Positions 1-7,719 of a stretch of 64,000 nt of DNA are shown one piece after another; the stretch's first letter is position 1, and every line of letters starts with the position of its first letter. The position numbers were made by a program, and so were the translations under genes. The notes beneath the pieces are model-generated. The model was not told the origin of the DNA. It ran no database searches and saw only the letters and a list, made by a program, of their open reading frames with translations. Source of the stretch: an uncultured Clostridia bacterium (GTDB taxonomy: Bacteria; Bacillota; Clostridia; Christensenellales; UBA3700). The stretch spans positions 192,381-256,380 of the forward strand of contig CAMQWP010000001.1 in the NCBI GenBank assembly GCA_947038565.1. Reading direction: 5' to 3'.

Positions 1-236
1 GCAATCTCCGCTTGATCTTTATTTAAAACAGTTCCTGCACCAACTAACAATTCGGGAAAATTCTTTTTTGCAAGTTCAATGGCCTTTGGGGCACACGCCG
101 TTCTAAAAGTTATCTCAAGCACACCTACACCGCCATTTTTCAATGCTTTTGCAAGTGGTAAGATATCCTCAACATTGTCTATCTTTATAACGGGAACTAA
201 CTTTGATTTGCATAATATTTCAAACTCTTTGTTCAT
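1..236 (-). CDS. eda: KDPG/KHG aldolase, N-terminal part (runs off the window)
   Basis: Reading leftward from an ATG at 234-236, the frame is open to the window edge and gives about 78 residues beginning MNKEFEILCKSKLVPVIKID. The segment LVPVIKIDNVEDILPLAKAL, then GVGVLEITFRT and LLVGAGTVLN, is the typical N-terminal half of the class I 2-keto-3-deoxy-6-phosphogluconate / 4-hydroxy-2-oxoglutarate aldolase barrel (EITFRT and GAGTV are family signatures). The family splits KDPG to pyruvate and glyceraldehyde-3-phosphate at the end of uronate or gluconate breakdown. A GGAGAG ribosome site sits just upstream. The Schiff-base lysine lies beyond the window. The neighbouring pyruvate kinase gene is also leftward but separated by 1 kb. 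Confidence 0.88.
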   Translation of the reverse strand, partial: MNKEFEILCKSKLVPVIKIDNVEDILPLAKALKNGGVGVLEITFRTACAPKAIELAKKNFPELLVGAGTVLNKDQAEI

Positions 237-839
237 ATTATCTCTCCATTTCTTTAAGTAAGTAAATTAGTAATTTTAAATACATGTATATCATACTAAA
301 TAGTATCATATATATACACATATATTATATCACAATTGCTATGATTTTGCATCATTATTTTTTGCTTAATAATCGCACGATAAAGCTGATTAGTATTATT
401 TATCCGTTTACATTGATGTGCATATTGACAATATTACCTGAAAATACATTAAGCATTTGCATATATTTTGCACACAGCAGTGACGCTACGATTACGGTGC
501 TTTGCTGTTAGCTATTTTCTGTTATTATTGATACTACTACATTTTCAATACTATTTATAATTTATCCCGTACAGTATATTTAAGTATTGTCATCGCTTTC
601 AACTTAATTATTTGAATAAAGTATATTTTCTAGAAAAAATCACACATAATCAACATTTTATGATTTTGGTACTGATTATTACATTATATACTTACGTTCA
701 AAGCCAGTGTCATATTGCGTCGAATTTCCCGTAAATATGATAATTTTTTGAATTGTAGCCTAAAGACGGCTATTTTTATATTGAAAACGTGTATATTAAC
801 GTAAATAATGCGATATTTTTAATTTAATTAGAATTTCTA
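237..839. other. AT-rich intergenic stretch, no gene seen
   Basis: About 600 bases between the aldolase start and the promoter of the zinc-ribbon gene. I see no frame with a ribosome site and a plausible protein, and no clear RNA structure. It must hold the leftward promoter for the aldolase. Confidence 0.5.
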
Positions 840-868
840 TTGACATATGTACTATATAGGTGTATACT
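840..868 (+). promoter_or_regulatory. sigma-A promoter of the zinc-ribbon gene
   Basis: TTGACA at 840-845, a 17-base spacer, and TATACT at 863-868. Transcription would start near 875, leaving a leader of about 75 bases before the ATG at 949. Confidence 0.75.
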
Positions 869-892
869 AAAAATAGAAATTCGATCAAGTTA

Positions 893-938
893 CTCCATTT
901 TAAGGATATTTAATCAATTTTCTAATTTTTAAATGGAG
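893..938 (+). promoter_or_regulatory. leader hairpin covering the ribosome site
   Basis: CTCCATTT at 893-900 is the exact complement of AAATGGAG at 931-938, which contains most of the ribosome site (GGAGG at 935-939) of the gene starting at 949. The two arms are 30 bases apart within the predicted leader. Folding would hide the ribosome site; this may make translation depend on temperature or on another factor. The pairing is seen; the regulation is inferred. Confidence 0.45.
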
Positions 939-948
939 GTATATAATT

Positions 949-1113
949 ATGGAAGATAAGAAATTAACTTGTAAAGATTGTGGCGTCGAGTTCGTTTGGA
1001 CTGCTGGTGAGCAAGAGTTTTACGCAGAGAAAGGTTTCGAGAACGCTCCAATGCGTTGTCCAGATTGCAGACGTGCTAAGAAGAATAACAACAATTCTTT
1101 TAACAGAAGATAA
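949..1113 (+). CDS. small zinc-ribbon protein (54 aa)
   Basis: A 54-residue protein starting MEDKKLTCKDCG, with CxxC pairs at C8/C11 and C37/C40 (MRCPDCRRAKK) and a basic, Asn-rich tail. The aromatic stretch EFVWTAGEQEFYAEKGF between the two knuckles is typical of the 'probable zinc-binding domain' family found alone or fused in many bacteria, often linked to cold-shock-type or nucleic-acid-binding proteins. GGAGG lies 9 bases before the start. It has its own promoter and a terminator, so it is a single-gene unit. The function is unknown; RNA or DNA binding is a guess from the basic tail. Confidence 0.85.
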   Translation: MEDKKLTCKDCGVEFVWTAGEQEFYAEKGFENAPMRCPDCRRAKKNNNNSFNRR

Positions 1114-1135
1114 GTTTGATAAAAACTTGAATATT

Positions 1136-1170
1136 AACCACAGCTTTTGCTGTGGTTATTTTTTTGCTTT
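1136..1170 (+). terminator. terminator of the zinc-ribbon gene
   Basis: AACCACAGC (1136-1144) pairs with GCTGTGGTT (1149-1157) around a TTTT loop, followed by a T-rich tract. Confidence 0.85.
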
Positions 1171-1222
1171 TTTTTATGGCTATGCTCTTTCATACAAATA
1201 TATATTTTCCTATACAGCAACA

Positions 1223-1251
1223 AAAAGCCGACTTTTATCAAGTCGGCTTTT
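1223..1251 (-). terminator. terminator of pyk
   Basis: AAAAGCCGACTT (1223-1234) pairs with AAGTCGGCTTTT (1240-1251). It has a T tract on both strands and lies 36 bases past the pyk stop. Confidence 0.8.
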
Positions 1252-1286
1252 TATATTTAGCTGATTATAATATACGATGATTTTTA

Positions 1287-2702
1287 TTACTCAACTATTT
1301 CTATTTTTACGATATTAGTTGCGCCACTCTTTCCTATGTGAGTACTTGCTACTAATACGACTTTGTCTCCAGCAGCAATTAACCCTTTTTCTTTGCATAT
1401 TACTGTAGAATCATTATACAACTCTTCAAAAGAATCTATACTTTCTTTGAATATCGGTGTAACGCCCCAGCTAAGAGCAAGTTTGTAATATGACTTGCTA
1501 TTATGTGCAATTGCAAATACAGGACTTACTGGTCTAAATCGGCTTACCATACGTGGGCTTGCTCCTGTCTCAGTTACTACTATTATCGCGTCCGCGTCTA
1601 TGTCGTACGAAGCTTTAACAGCAATACTACTGATAGAATCAGCTATATTTAGTATTTTAAAGTCTTGATTGTTGAATCTCTTTTTATAATGTATGTTCTG
1701 CTCAGTATGCTCTAGGATATCAGACATTGTCTTTACTGCTCTAACAGGGTGTTTACCCGCAGCAGTTTCACCACTAAGCATAACAGCACTAGTACCGTCA
1801 TAGACAGCATTAGCGACATCACTCGTCTCTGCTCTAGTCGGTCTAGGGCTAGATATCATACTCTCTAGCATTTCAGTTGCGACTATTACTCGCTTGCCAG
1901 CGTCACGACTTTTCTTCACGATACATTTTTGCAACTGTGGCAGTCTTTCATAAGGTATCTCGACACCCAAGTCACCTCTTGCGATCATAATTCCTTGACA
2001 GCAAGCCATTATCTCTTCTATATTCTCTACGCCTTTAGCACTCTCTATCTTAGCGATGATATCTATATCGTTCGCTCCATTCTCTTTAATGAATGAGATC
2101 AGACTTATCAAGTCCTCACGAGTAGATACGAATGACGCGGCTATAAAGTCTACATCTTGCGCTATAGCAAAAAGTAAATCTTCTTTATCGCTTTCGCTGA
2201 GGTAAGGTAATTGCAAGTCAATTCCCGGAACATTAATTGACTTATTATTACTAAGAACTCCGCCAATAATAACTACTAGATGAATATTTTTACCGTCAAC
2301 GTCCATTACTTGCATCTTTATAAGTCCGTCACACAGTAGTATTGCGTCTCCAGCATTTACATATAAATACAAATCCTTATATGTGATACTTGCCTTAGTC
2401 TTGTCGCCGACGATATCCTCATAAGAGAACATAAACTTATCACCAGCCTCCACTTCAATATGTCCCTCTGCAAACTTAGCAAGCCTTATCTCAGGGCCTC
2501 TAGTGTCAGCAAGGATAGCGATAGGTATATCTAGCTCATCTCTGACCTCCCTCACTAGTCGGATGTTTTCTGTATGCGTTTCATGGTTCGCATGACTCAT
2601 ATTTATTCTAGCGACATTCATTCCTGACTTTGCCATTTCCGTGATTATTTCCTTACTATTGCATGCAGGTCCGATAGTAGCGATTATTTTAGTTTTTTTC
2701 AT
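1287..2702 (-). CDS. pyk: pyruvate kinase
   Basis: A 471-residue enzyme converting PEP and ADP to pyruvate and ATP, the last step of glycolysis, in the cytoplasm. The N terminus KTKIIATIGPA, the arginine segment MNVARINMSH, DTRGPEIR, the KIESAKGVENI lysine/glutamate motif, IMIARGDLGVEI and TSAVMLSGETAAGKHP are all family signatures. The length fits the short bacterial form without the extra C-terminal PEP-utiliser domain. I start at the ATG at 2700-2702 because TTGGAGG stands 6 bases upstream; an in-frame ATG 30 bases earlier has no ribosome site. One small oddity is ATEMLESM where ATQMLESM is usual. Upstream are TTGAAA (2779-2784) and TATAAT (2757-2762). Confidence 0.97.
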   Translation of the reverse strand: MKKTKIIATIGPACNSKEIITEMAKSGMNVARINMSHANHETHTENIRLVREVRDELDIPIAILADTRGPEIRLAKFAEGHIEVEAGDKFMFSYEDIVGDKTKASITYKDLYLYVNAGDAILLCDGLIKMQVMDVDGKNIHLVVIIGGVLSNNKSINVPGIDLQLPYLSESDKEDLLFAIAQDVDFIAASFVSTREDLISLISFIKENGANDIDIIAKIESAKGVENIEEIMACCQGIMIARGDLGVEIPYERLPQLQKCIVKKSRDAGKRVIVATEMLESMISSPRPTRAETSDVANAVYDGTSAVMLSGETAAGKHPVRAVKTMSDILEHTEQNIHYKKRFNNQDFKILNIADSISSIAVKASYDIDADAIIVVTETGASPRMVSRFRPVSPVFAIAHNSKSYYKLALSWGVTPIFKESIDSFEELYNDSTVICKEKGLIAAGDKVVLVASTHIGKSGATNIVKIEIVE

Positions 2703-2756
2703 CTTGCCTCCAATATAGCTATTGCTATACATTCTTATTTCTCTTTTAATTATTAC

Positions 2757-2784
2757 ATTATAACATAATATTGATTATTTTCAA
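2757..2784 (-). promoter_or_regulatory. promoter of pyk
   Basis: On the minus strand TTGAAA at 2779-2784 and TATAAT at 2757-2762, with a spacer of 16. Confidence 0.6.
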
Positions 2785-2861
2785 TCTGTTTTAAAGCAAT
2801 TTTTTTGCGATCGATCTTATAAGCGTGCATTTTTTTGTTCAATATTTATACTTACAATACA

Positions 2862-3122
2862 TTAATCGCATTCATTATACTCCTTGATTACATACCACTT
2901 ACTATTGTATCTATCAAAGTATATTTTTTTCGGTTTTCCTTTTATAAGACATTTATACTCTAGTGCTGCCGAAAATCCGCCACGAGGAGTAGTCATTTGT
3001 GCAGTATAAACTTTATCAATAATGAAAATATCGTCTTGAAAAAATATTTTTAGAGGCGTTATCTGTCCGTATTCGTTGTACTTGACAACTACCTCTACCG
3101 GCACCTGAATTATGCTACTCAT
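2862..3122 (-). CDS. conserved small protein downstream of lexA
   Basis: An 86-residue cytosolic protein starting MSSIIQVPVEVVVKYNEYGQ. The start is chosen because AAAGGAG precedes the ATG at 3120-3122. Predicted mostly beta, with the pattern VPVEVVVKY..G.ITPLKI...D...IDKVY near the start, a GGFSAALEYKCLIKGKPKKIYFD middle and WYVIKE near the end. From memory, clostridial genomes carry a similar small protein next to SOS genes such as lexA or the Y-family polymerase gene. It lies 67 bases downstream of lexA, is transcribed with it, and so is probably under SOS control. Its function is unknown. Confidence 0.75.
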   Translation of the reverse strand: MSSIIQVPVEVVVKYNEYGQITPLKIFFQDDIFIIDKVYTAQMTTPRGGFSAALEYKCLIKGKPKKIYFDRYNSKWYVIKEYNECD

Positions 3123-3189
3123 CCTTACTCCTTTACTTTTTTTATTATAATTACCTTGCATATCAACCAATTTAGTAGATACTATATGG

Positions 3190-3798
3190 TTAATAAAATT
3201 TAATGCATGATACTAGCTTGCCTTGAAGTTCTAGTGTGTAAGGAAAGATATCCGCGTATCGGTCATTCTCTGCGACCAAACGAACCACTCCGTCTTCATT
3301 ATAATATCTCTTTAGCGTATTCTCATGGCCGTCCACCAACGCAACTACAATATCTCCACTACTTGCCGTGTTGCAACGGCTAATCACTAAAGTGTCGCCA
3401 TCTTCGATACCCGCACCCGTCATACTGTCACCACATGCCTTTAGCATATAATATTCACCTTCACCGAAAAGTGACTTTGGAAGTAATACCTCATCACCAT
3501 AACTCTCTTCTTGCTCTTCGCCAGGCAACCCACAAGATATATTTCCAATGATCCTTGTCGGTGTGAAATTTTTGCTTAATATAGGTCTTATCATGTCAAT
3601 ATTTCTAGATTTAAGTGCATTACGCCTGATTTGTCCGCTATCTTCTAGTGCAGACACATAGCGTGACACAACATCACGAGAATTTGTATCCAATACGCTC
3701 AACATCTCCGATGTAGTAGGTGACATATTATTTTCTATTTGATAATTGCTTATGTAAGCATATAATTTATCTAATTTATCTTGATCCTTACTTCTCAT
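3190..3798 (-). CDS. lexA: LexA, SOS repressor and autoprotease
   Basis: A 202-residue LexA. The N-terminal winged helix-turn-helix (about residues 1-65, with MSPTTSEMLSVLDTNSRDVVSRYVSALEDSGQIRR) binds SOS operators. The C-terminal S24 peptidase domain has the catalytic serine S125 (ACGDSMTGAGI) and lysine K163 (NTLKRYY). The self-cleavage bond would be C89-G90 in ISCGLPG, where many LexA proteins have Ala-Gly. RecA filaments on damaged DNA would trigger cleavage and induce repair genes. AAAGGAG precedes the ATG. A near-consensus operator overlaps the start of its own transcript, so autoregulation is likely. Confidence 0.95.
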   Translation of the reverse strand: MRSKDQDKLDKLYAYISNYQIENNMSPTTSEMLSVLDTNSRDVVSRYVSALEDSGQIRRNALKSRNIDMIRPILSKNFTPTRIIGNISCGLPGEEQEESYGDEVLLPKSLFGEGEYYMLKACGDSMTGAGIEDGDTLVISRCNTASSGDIVVALVDGHENTLKRYYNEDGVVRLVAENDRYADIFPYTLELQGKLVSCIKFY

Positions 3799-3908
3799 AC
3801 AAAACTCCTTTTTCTATCATGTCTTATACACTATTATATTTATTTATGTATAATATATACTTAAACTACTTTTGATGTTTTTTACTTAATTTCTTTGTTC
3901 ATGTTACG

Positions 3909-3922
3909 CGAACACTTGTACT
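3909..3922 (-). promoter_or_regulatory. LexA operator (SOS box) at lexA
   Basis: CGAACACTTGTACT fits the Firmicutes pattern GAAC-N4-GTTC with one change (GTAC). It sits 6 bases downstream of the lexA -10 box, a usual place for a repressor site. Confidence 0.6.
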
Positions 3923-3928
3923 ATTTAC

Positions 3929-3957
3929 ATAATACCACTATACTTATGTATTGTCAA
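3929..3957 (-). promoter_or_regulatory. promoter of lexA
   Basis: On the minus strand TTGACA at 3952-3957, a 17-base spacer, and TATTAT at 3929-3934. Confidence 0.8.
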
Positions 3958-4022
3958 TGCTTTTCACATCTTTGCATTGTCAAATATTGCCACACTTACT
4001 TATTTACTTACCTAATTATAAA

Positions 4023-4057
4023 ATATCGCAACACTAATAATAATAGCGTTGCGATAT
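4023..4057 (-). terminator. terminator of the sulfatase gene
   Basis: ATATCGCAAC (4023-4032) pairs with GTTGCGATAT (4048-4057). A TTTTATAATT tract follows on the minus strand. Confidence 0.7.
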
Positions 4058-4074
4058 AATACATTATTTCTCAT

Positions 4075-5436
4075 TTATTTGCAAAATAGTCTTTTCTTTA
4101 TTTTCGGAGTTTTACCCTCGACAGCCTTTATCTTAGATAGGAGCTGATCGCGTAAATCGCTACGAACTTGAGCGTATTCAGGATCTTTGATAAGGTTATT
4201 TACTTGATGCAAGTCTTTATCATTATCATATAAGATATCTTCTACATACACATTTGAGCTAGCACTTTCTATACCGAAACTGCCACGTTTTTTCACGCTA
4301 TAAGTATATTTATCCGTCTTTATTGCTCTACCTAATTGAGATTCGCTTATTTGCATAAACGCAGTATTATTTTTTATTTTTCCGTCAATCATGTCTAATA
4401 TACTTTCACCCTGATACTCGCTCGGCACTTTTCCTCCAGCCATTTTCAATATGGTAGTCGGCATGTCAATAAGGCTGACAGTACCGTCAAATACATGCCC
4501 GTTTAACACTTCTTTAGCACAATCAGTATTGATATACTCCGCAAGACCTCCACCTATCATAACCATTGGGATATGTATACTCGCGTCATGGCAAGATCTT
4601 TTATACTCAAAGTTGCGTGTCTTAAAATGGCAACCGTGATCAGAAGTATAGATAATGATAGTATTATCCCACTGCCCACTTTCTTTAACCGCTGATACCA
4701 AGTCGGCAAAATTACTATCAAGCCTATTGCAACTAGCAATGTACTTAGCAAACTCTCTATTATAATCACCTTTATTATGACTTGTCAAATCCTGCGGAAG
4801 TGGGTAATCCTTAAACTTCTCATCAAGCCCCTTCACGCACTCAAAAGTATTAGTCGTATTTTGCTGATGCGGTTCTAGTTGCGATATAAATAAAAAGTAT
4901 GGCTTCTCACTGCCTTTTTTACTCTTTATATAATCAGTAGCATAACCATTTAGCGTGTCGCTTCTGACTCCCTCAAACTCCACTTTTTCATTTGATTTAT
5001 CGAACACGAAACCACCATAACAAGCCGAAGTGAACTCCAAGCAATCTGCAGCCATCCAGTAATCTTTATAGCCCGCTCTTAAGTCTTCAGGAACTGGCAA
5101 TACTCGAAGGTTATTCCTTTTCTTAAGTCCCATCGTATCTGACGCTAAATGCCACTTTCCAACATATGCCGTATCGTATCCTAGACTATCAAGCTCGTTC
5201 GCCAAAAAATGCGCATACGTTTTGTCGATAGAAATACTGTTTATAAAACAGCCATTTTCACTCGCATATTTACCTGTTTGCAAGCAAGCCCTAGCAGGTC
5301 CACATACAGGCTGACATGTATACGCATTTTCAAAGCGAATACCGCTTTTTGAAAGGCTATCAATATTAGGCGTTATCTCTTCACAAATCGTATCCGCACG
5401 TTGCTGGTCGCTAAAATAAAATATAATATTCTTCAT
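4075..5436 (-). CDS. cysteine-type sulfatase (arylsulfatase family)
   Basis: A 453-residue alkaline-phosphatase-fold hydrolase that removes sulfate esters. The core CxPxR signature is C45-G-P-A-R49 in QPVCGPARACLQTGKY; the cysteine must be oxidised to formylglycine, in anaerobes by the radical-SAM maturase anSME, which is not in this window. Metal-site motifs FSDQQR (residues 8-13), GKWHL and IIYTSDHG are present. There is no signal peptide, so it probably acts in the cytoplasm on imported sulfated sugars or small sulfate esters. It stands alone with its own terminator, near a GPH sugar symporter, and a role in host or algal glycan use is inferred. GGGGAG precedes the ATG. Confidence 0.92.
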   Translation of the reverse strand: MKNIIFYFSDQQRADTICEEITPNIDSLSKSGIRFENAYTCQPVCGPARACLQTGKYASENGCFINSISIDKTYAHFLANELDSLGYDTAYVGKWHLASDTMGLKKRNNLRVLPVPEDLRAGYKDYWMAADCLEFTSACYGGFVFDKSNEKVEFEGVRSDTLNGYATDYIKSKKGSEKPYFLFISQLEPHQQNTTNTFECVKGLDEKFKDYPLPQDLTSHNKGDYNREFAKYIASCNRLDSNFADLVSAVKESGQWDNTIIIYTSDHGCHFKTRNFEYKRSCHDASIHIPMVMIGGGLAEYINTDCAKEVLNGHVFDGTVSLIDMPTTILKMAGGKVPSEYQGESILDMIDGKIKNNTAFMQISESQLGRAIKTDKYTYSVKKRGSFGIESASSNVYVEDILYDNDKDLHQVNNLIKDPEYAQVRSDLRDQLLSKIKAVEGKTPKIKKRLFCK

Positions 5437-5644
5437 AATTCTCCCCTATTTATCACATATATTATTATATCATACATTGCATATTGGTGCAATAGCAAAC
5501 GCTTTTTTACCAGACTATTATTAAGATTTTAACAATATAACTAAAAATGTACTAATAACGCCTTAATATTAAATAGTTATCCTTATATATTCACGCTACA
5601 TTACGTCTAATTAATAGGATTTGCAAGATATGTACGATTTTTAC

Positions 5645-5673
5645 TTGTCAACTCTTGTAAAACAATGTAAAAT
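5645..5673 (+). promoter_or_regulatory. promoter of the AgcS symporter gene
   Basis: TTGTCA at 5645-5650, 17 bases, TAAAAT at 5668-5673. It leaves a leader of about 110 bases. Confidence 0.6.
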
Positions 5674-5750
5674 AGAATAGAGAATTATTATTTTATTATT
5701 CTAATTGCAATAATACTATTAATTAATTCTAGATTATTTTATATCAACGC

Positions 5751-5772
5751 GCAATATCTTGCAAGATATTGC
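5751..5772 (+). promoter_or_regulatory. perfect 22-base palindrome before the AgcS ribosome site
   Basis: Bases 5751-5772 read the same on both strands; each arm is GCAATATCTTG or its complement. It ends 6 bases before the AAGGAG ribosome site. A related half site, TTGCAAGATATG, lies at 5631-5642. It could be a repressor operator or an RNA hairpin next to the ribosome site. Confidence 0.55.
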
Positions 5773-5787
5773 AAACAAGGAGAAATA

Positions 5788-7248
5788 ATGGAAATACTAT
5801 CTAAAATAACCAGTTTCGTTTGGGATTATATTTTGCTATTCACTCTGGTCGGTGCGGGAATATTCTTCACTATAAGGCTAAGAGGTGTGCAATTTACGCA
5901 TATAGTTTTAGGATTTAAAACTACATTCAGACGTGCTCCAAAACCCGATGGACACAAGTCAACTTTTAGACGCCTTCGTGATGGTGAAAAATACAAACAC
6001 ATACAAGCTACTAAGATAGATTTACCTCTTTCTCCTTTCCAAGCACTTGCTACTTCAGTAGCTGCTCAGATAGGTACTGGTAATCTAGTAGGTGCTGCCA
6101 CTGCTATAACAATGGGTGGTGCTGGTGCAATATTTTGGATGTGGGTATCAGGGTTGTTCGGTATGGCAACTATTTTTGCCGAAGCCACTATGGCACAACG
6201 ATACAAGCGTGAGATAAACGGCGAAACTATTGGCGGACCTATCTGCTATATTAAAGGTGCTTTCAAAGGTACTTTCGGTAAAGTATTAGCTGTAATTTTT
6301 GCAGTACTTATAATTCTTGCCCTTCCTATCGCGGGCAATATGGTTCAAATAAATTCTATCACCGACGCCTTTAACACTGCTATACCTCAAATCCCTAACT
6401 GGGGTTACGGTATCATTGTTGTATTCTTTGCGGCTATTATCTTCCTTGGCGGTGCTAAAAGAATATTTAAGTTCACTGAGAAAATTGTTCCTATAATGGC
6501 ACTTCTATATATAGTAGGAGCTGTAGTAGTTTTAGGTTTCAATTATCAGTCTTTGGGTCAAGCCTTCTCTAATATCTTTGTAGGAGCTTTTGCACCTCAA
6601 GCAATAATCGGTGGTGTCGCCGGAGTTACCGTAATTAAATCAATGCGTTTTGGTGTCGCTAGAGGTCTTTTCTCTAACGAGGCTGGTATGGGCTCTACTC
6701 CTCATGCTCATGCACTAGCTAAAGTAAAACATCCAGCCGAGCAAGGTTGCGTAGCTATGATGGGAGTACTTATAGATACATTTATCGTACTTACACTTAC
6801 TTCACTAGTATTGCTATCAAGCGGACTAGTAGGTCAAGAAGGTATGGTCGGAATAAAACTAGTTCAAGAATCATTCGCCGCAGTATTCGGTGATTTCGGA
6901 TATTTCTTTATCGCGATTTGTCTTTTCTTTTTCGCTTTCTCTACGATCATAGCATGGTACTTTTTCGGTGTTACGAACGTTAGATATCTTTTCGGAGAAA
7001 AATCAGTTAAGTTTTATGCGATTATTGTTTTAGCATTCTTAATGCTAGGATCTTCTTTAAAACTAGATCTTGTATGGACACTATCTGACCTTATGAATGG
7101 ACTGATGGTACTGCCTAATATACTTGCTCTTCTTGCTCTTAGCTCTGTTACCGCTAGAACTCTTAAGGAGTTTAAAAAACTTAACAAAGACGGTACTCTA
7201 AAGAGTTATCAACAAAGTGTACATAGATACAACTCGCTAAAAGATTAA
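5788..7248 (+). CDS. AgcS-family sodium/alanine (or glycine) symporter
   Basis: A 486-residue inner-membrane protein with about ten or eleven hydrophobic helices. The N-terminal FTIRLRGVQF, the long Pro/Arg-rich loop before PLSPFQALATSVAAQIGTGNLVGAATAITMGGAGAIFWMWVSGLFGMATIFAEATMAQRY, and SNEAGMGSTPHAHA are signature blocks of the alanine-or-glycine:cation symporter family (AlsT/YrbD/DagA group). It would import small neutral amino acids with sodium. It is a single rightward gene with its own promoter, palindrome and terminator. The exact substrate cannot be read from the sequence. Confidence 0.95.
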   Translation: MEILSKITSFVWDYILLFTLVGAGIFFTIRLRGVQFTHIVLGFKTTFRRAPKPDGHKSTFRRLRDGEKYKHIQATKIDLPLSPFQALATSVAAQIGTGNLVGAATAITMGGAGAIFWMWVSGLFGMATIFAEATMAQRYKREINGETIGGPICYIKGAFKGTFGKVLAVIFAVLIILALPIAGNMVQINSITDAFNTAIPQIPNWGYGIIVVFFAAIIFLGGAKRIFKFTEKIVPIMALLYIVGAVVVLGFNYQSLGQAFSNIFVGAFAPQAIIGGVAGVTVIKSMRFGVARGLFSNEAGMGSTPHAHALAKVKHPAEQGCVAMMGVLIDTFIVLTLTSLVLLSSGLVGQEGMVGIKLVQESFAAVFGDFGYFFIAICLFFFAFSTIIAWYFFGVTNVRYLFGEKSVKFYAIIVLAFLMLGSSLKLDLVWTLSDLMNGLMVLPNILALLALSSVTARTLKEFKKLNKDGTLKSYQQSVHRYNSLKD

Positions 7249-7332
7249 TTAATTTATTCATAATACTAACGTATTGTTTGTCTATTAGATAATCTTACAT
7301 TAACAAACTAATATTTTATTTTATATAATATA

Positions 7333-7367
7333 AATACTGCAAAGCGTTATGCCTTGCAGTATTTTTA
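7333..7367 (+). terminator. terminator of the AgcS gene
   Basis: AATACTGCAAAGC (7333-7345) pairs with GCCTTGCAGTATT (7351-7363) with one mismatch, then TTTTA. Confidence 0.8.
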
Positions 7368-7675
7368 TATCATTCATATGGCATATGTTTCGCGGCGCTT
7401 AGTCTTACATACGCCGCATACACATTCTTACAGTACAAATATAGATCTAACAAACTATCTTTACACTACATATCACAATCATTTAAATAGAGAGGGTTTA
7501 TTATTTTTTCTTTATCCCTTACATACTTTCCTTTTTATCTTTTATTACTTGTTTATATCATAGTGCTTCAATAACTTATTTTTAAGATCACTGATTGCTT
7601 TGTCTATATATACACCTTATCCACTTCTATATTTTGAAACACTAGTTAGCACTCTTTCGTCCTTCATCAAGCATG

Positions 7676-7708
7676 AAAAAAGAGCGGTAAATAATTACCG
7701 CTCTTTTT
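7676..7708 (-). terminator. terminator of the GPH symporter gene
   Basis: AAAAAGAGCGGTAA pairs with TTACCGCTCTTTTT (7695-7708). It works in both directions and lies just past the stop of the leftward symporter gene. Between 7368 and 7675 I see nothing. Confidence 0.8.
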
Positions 7709-7719
7709 ATTATTTTATA

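Noticed and set aside
3897-3913. GTTC-N9-GAAC inverted repeat upstream of lexA as the SOS box
   Set aside because: The spacing does not fit the Firmicutes LexA site; the overlapping GAAC-N4-GTAC site at 3909-3922 fits better.
5674-5787. A glycine riboswitch in the leader of the AgcS gene
   Set aside because: The leader is only about 110 bases, AT-rich, and lacks the paired aptamer structure; only the palindrome is visible.
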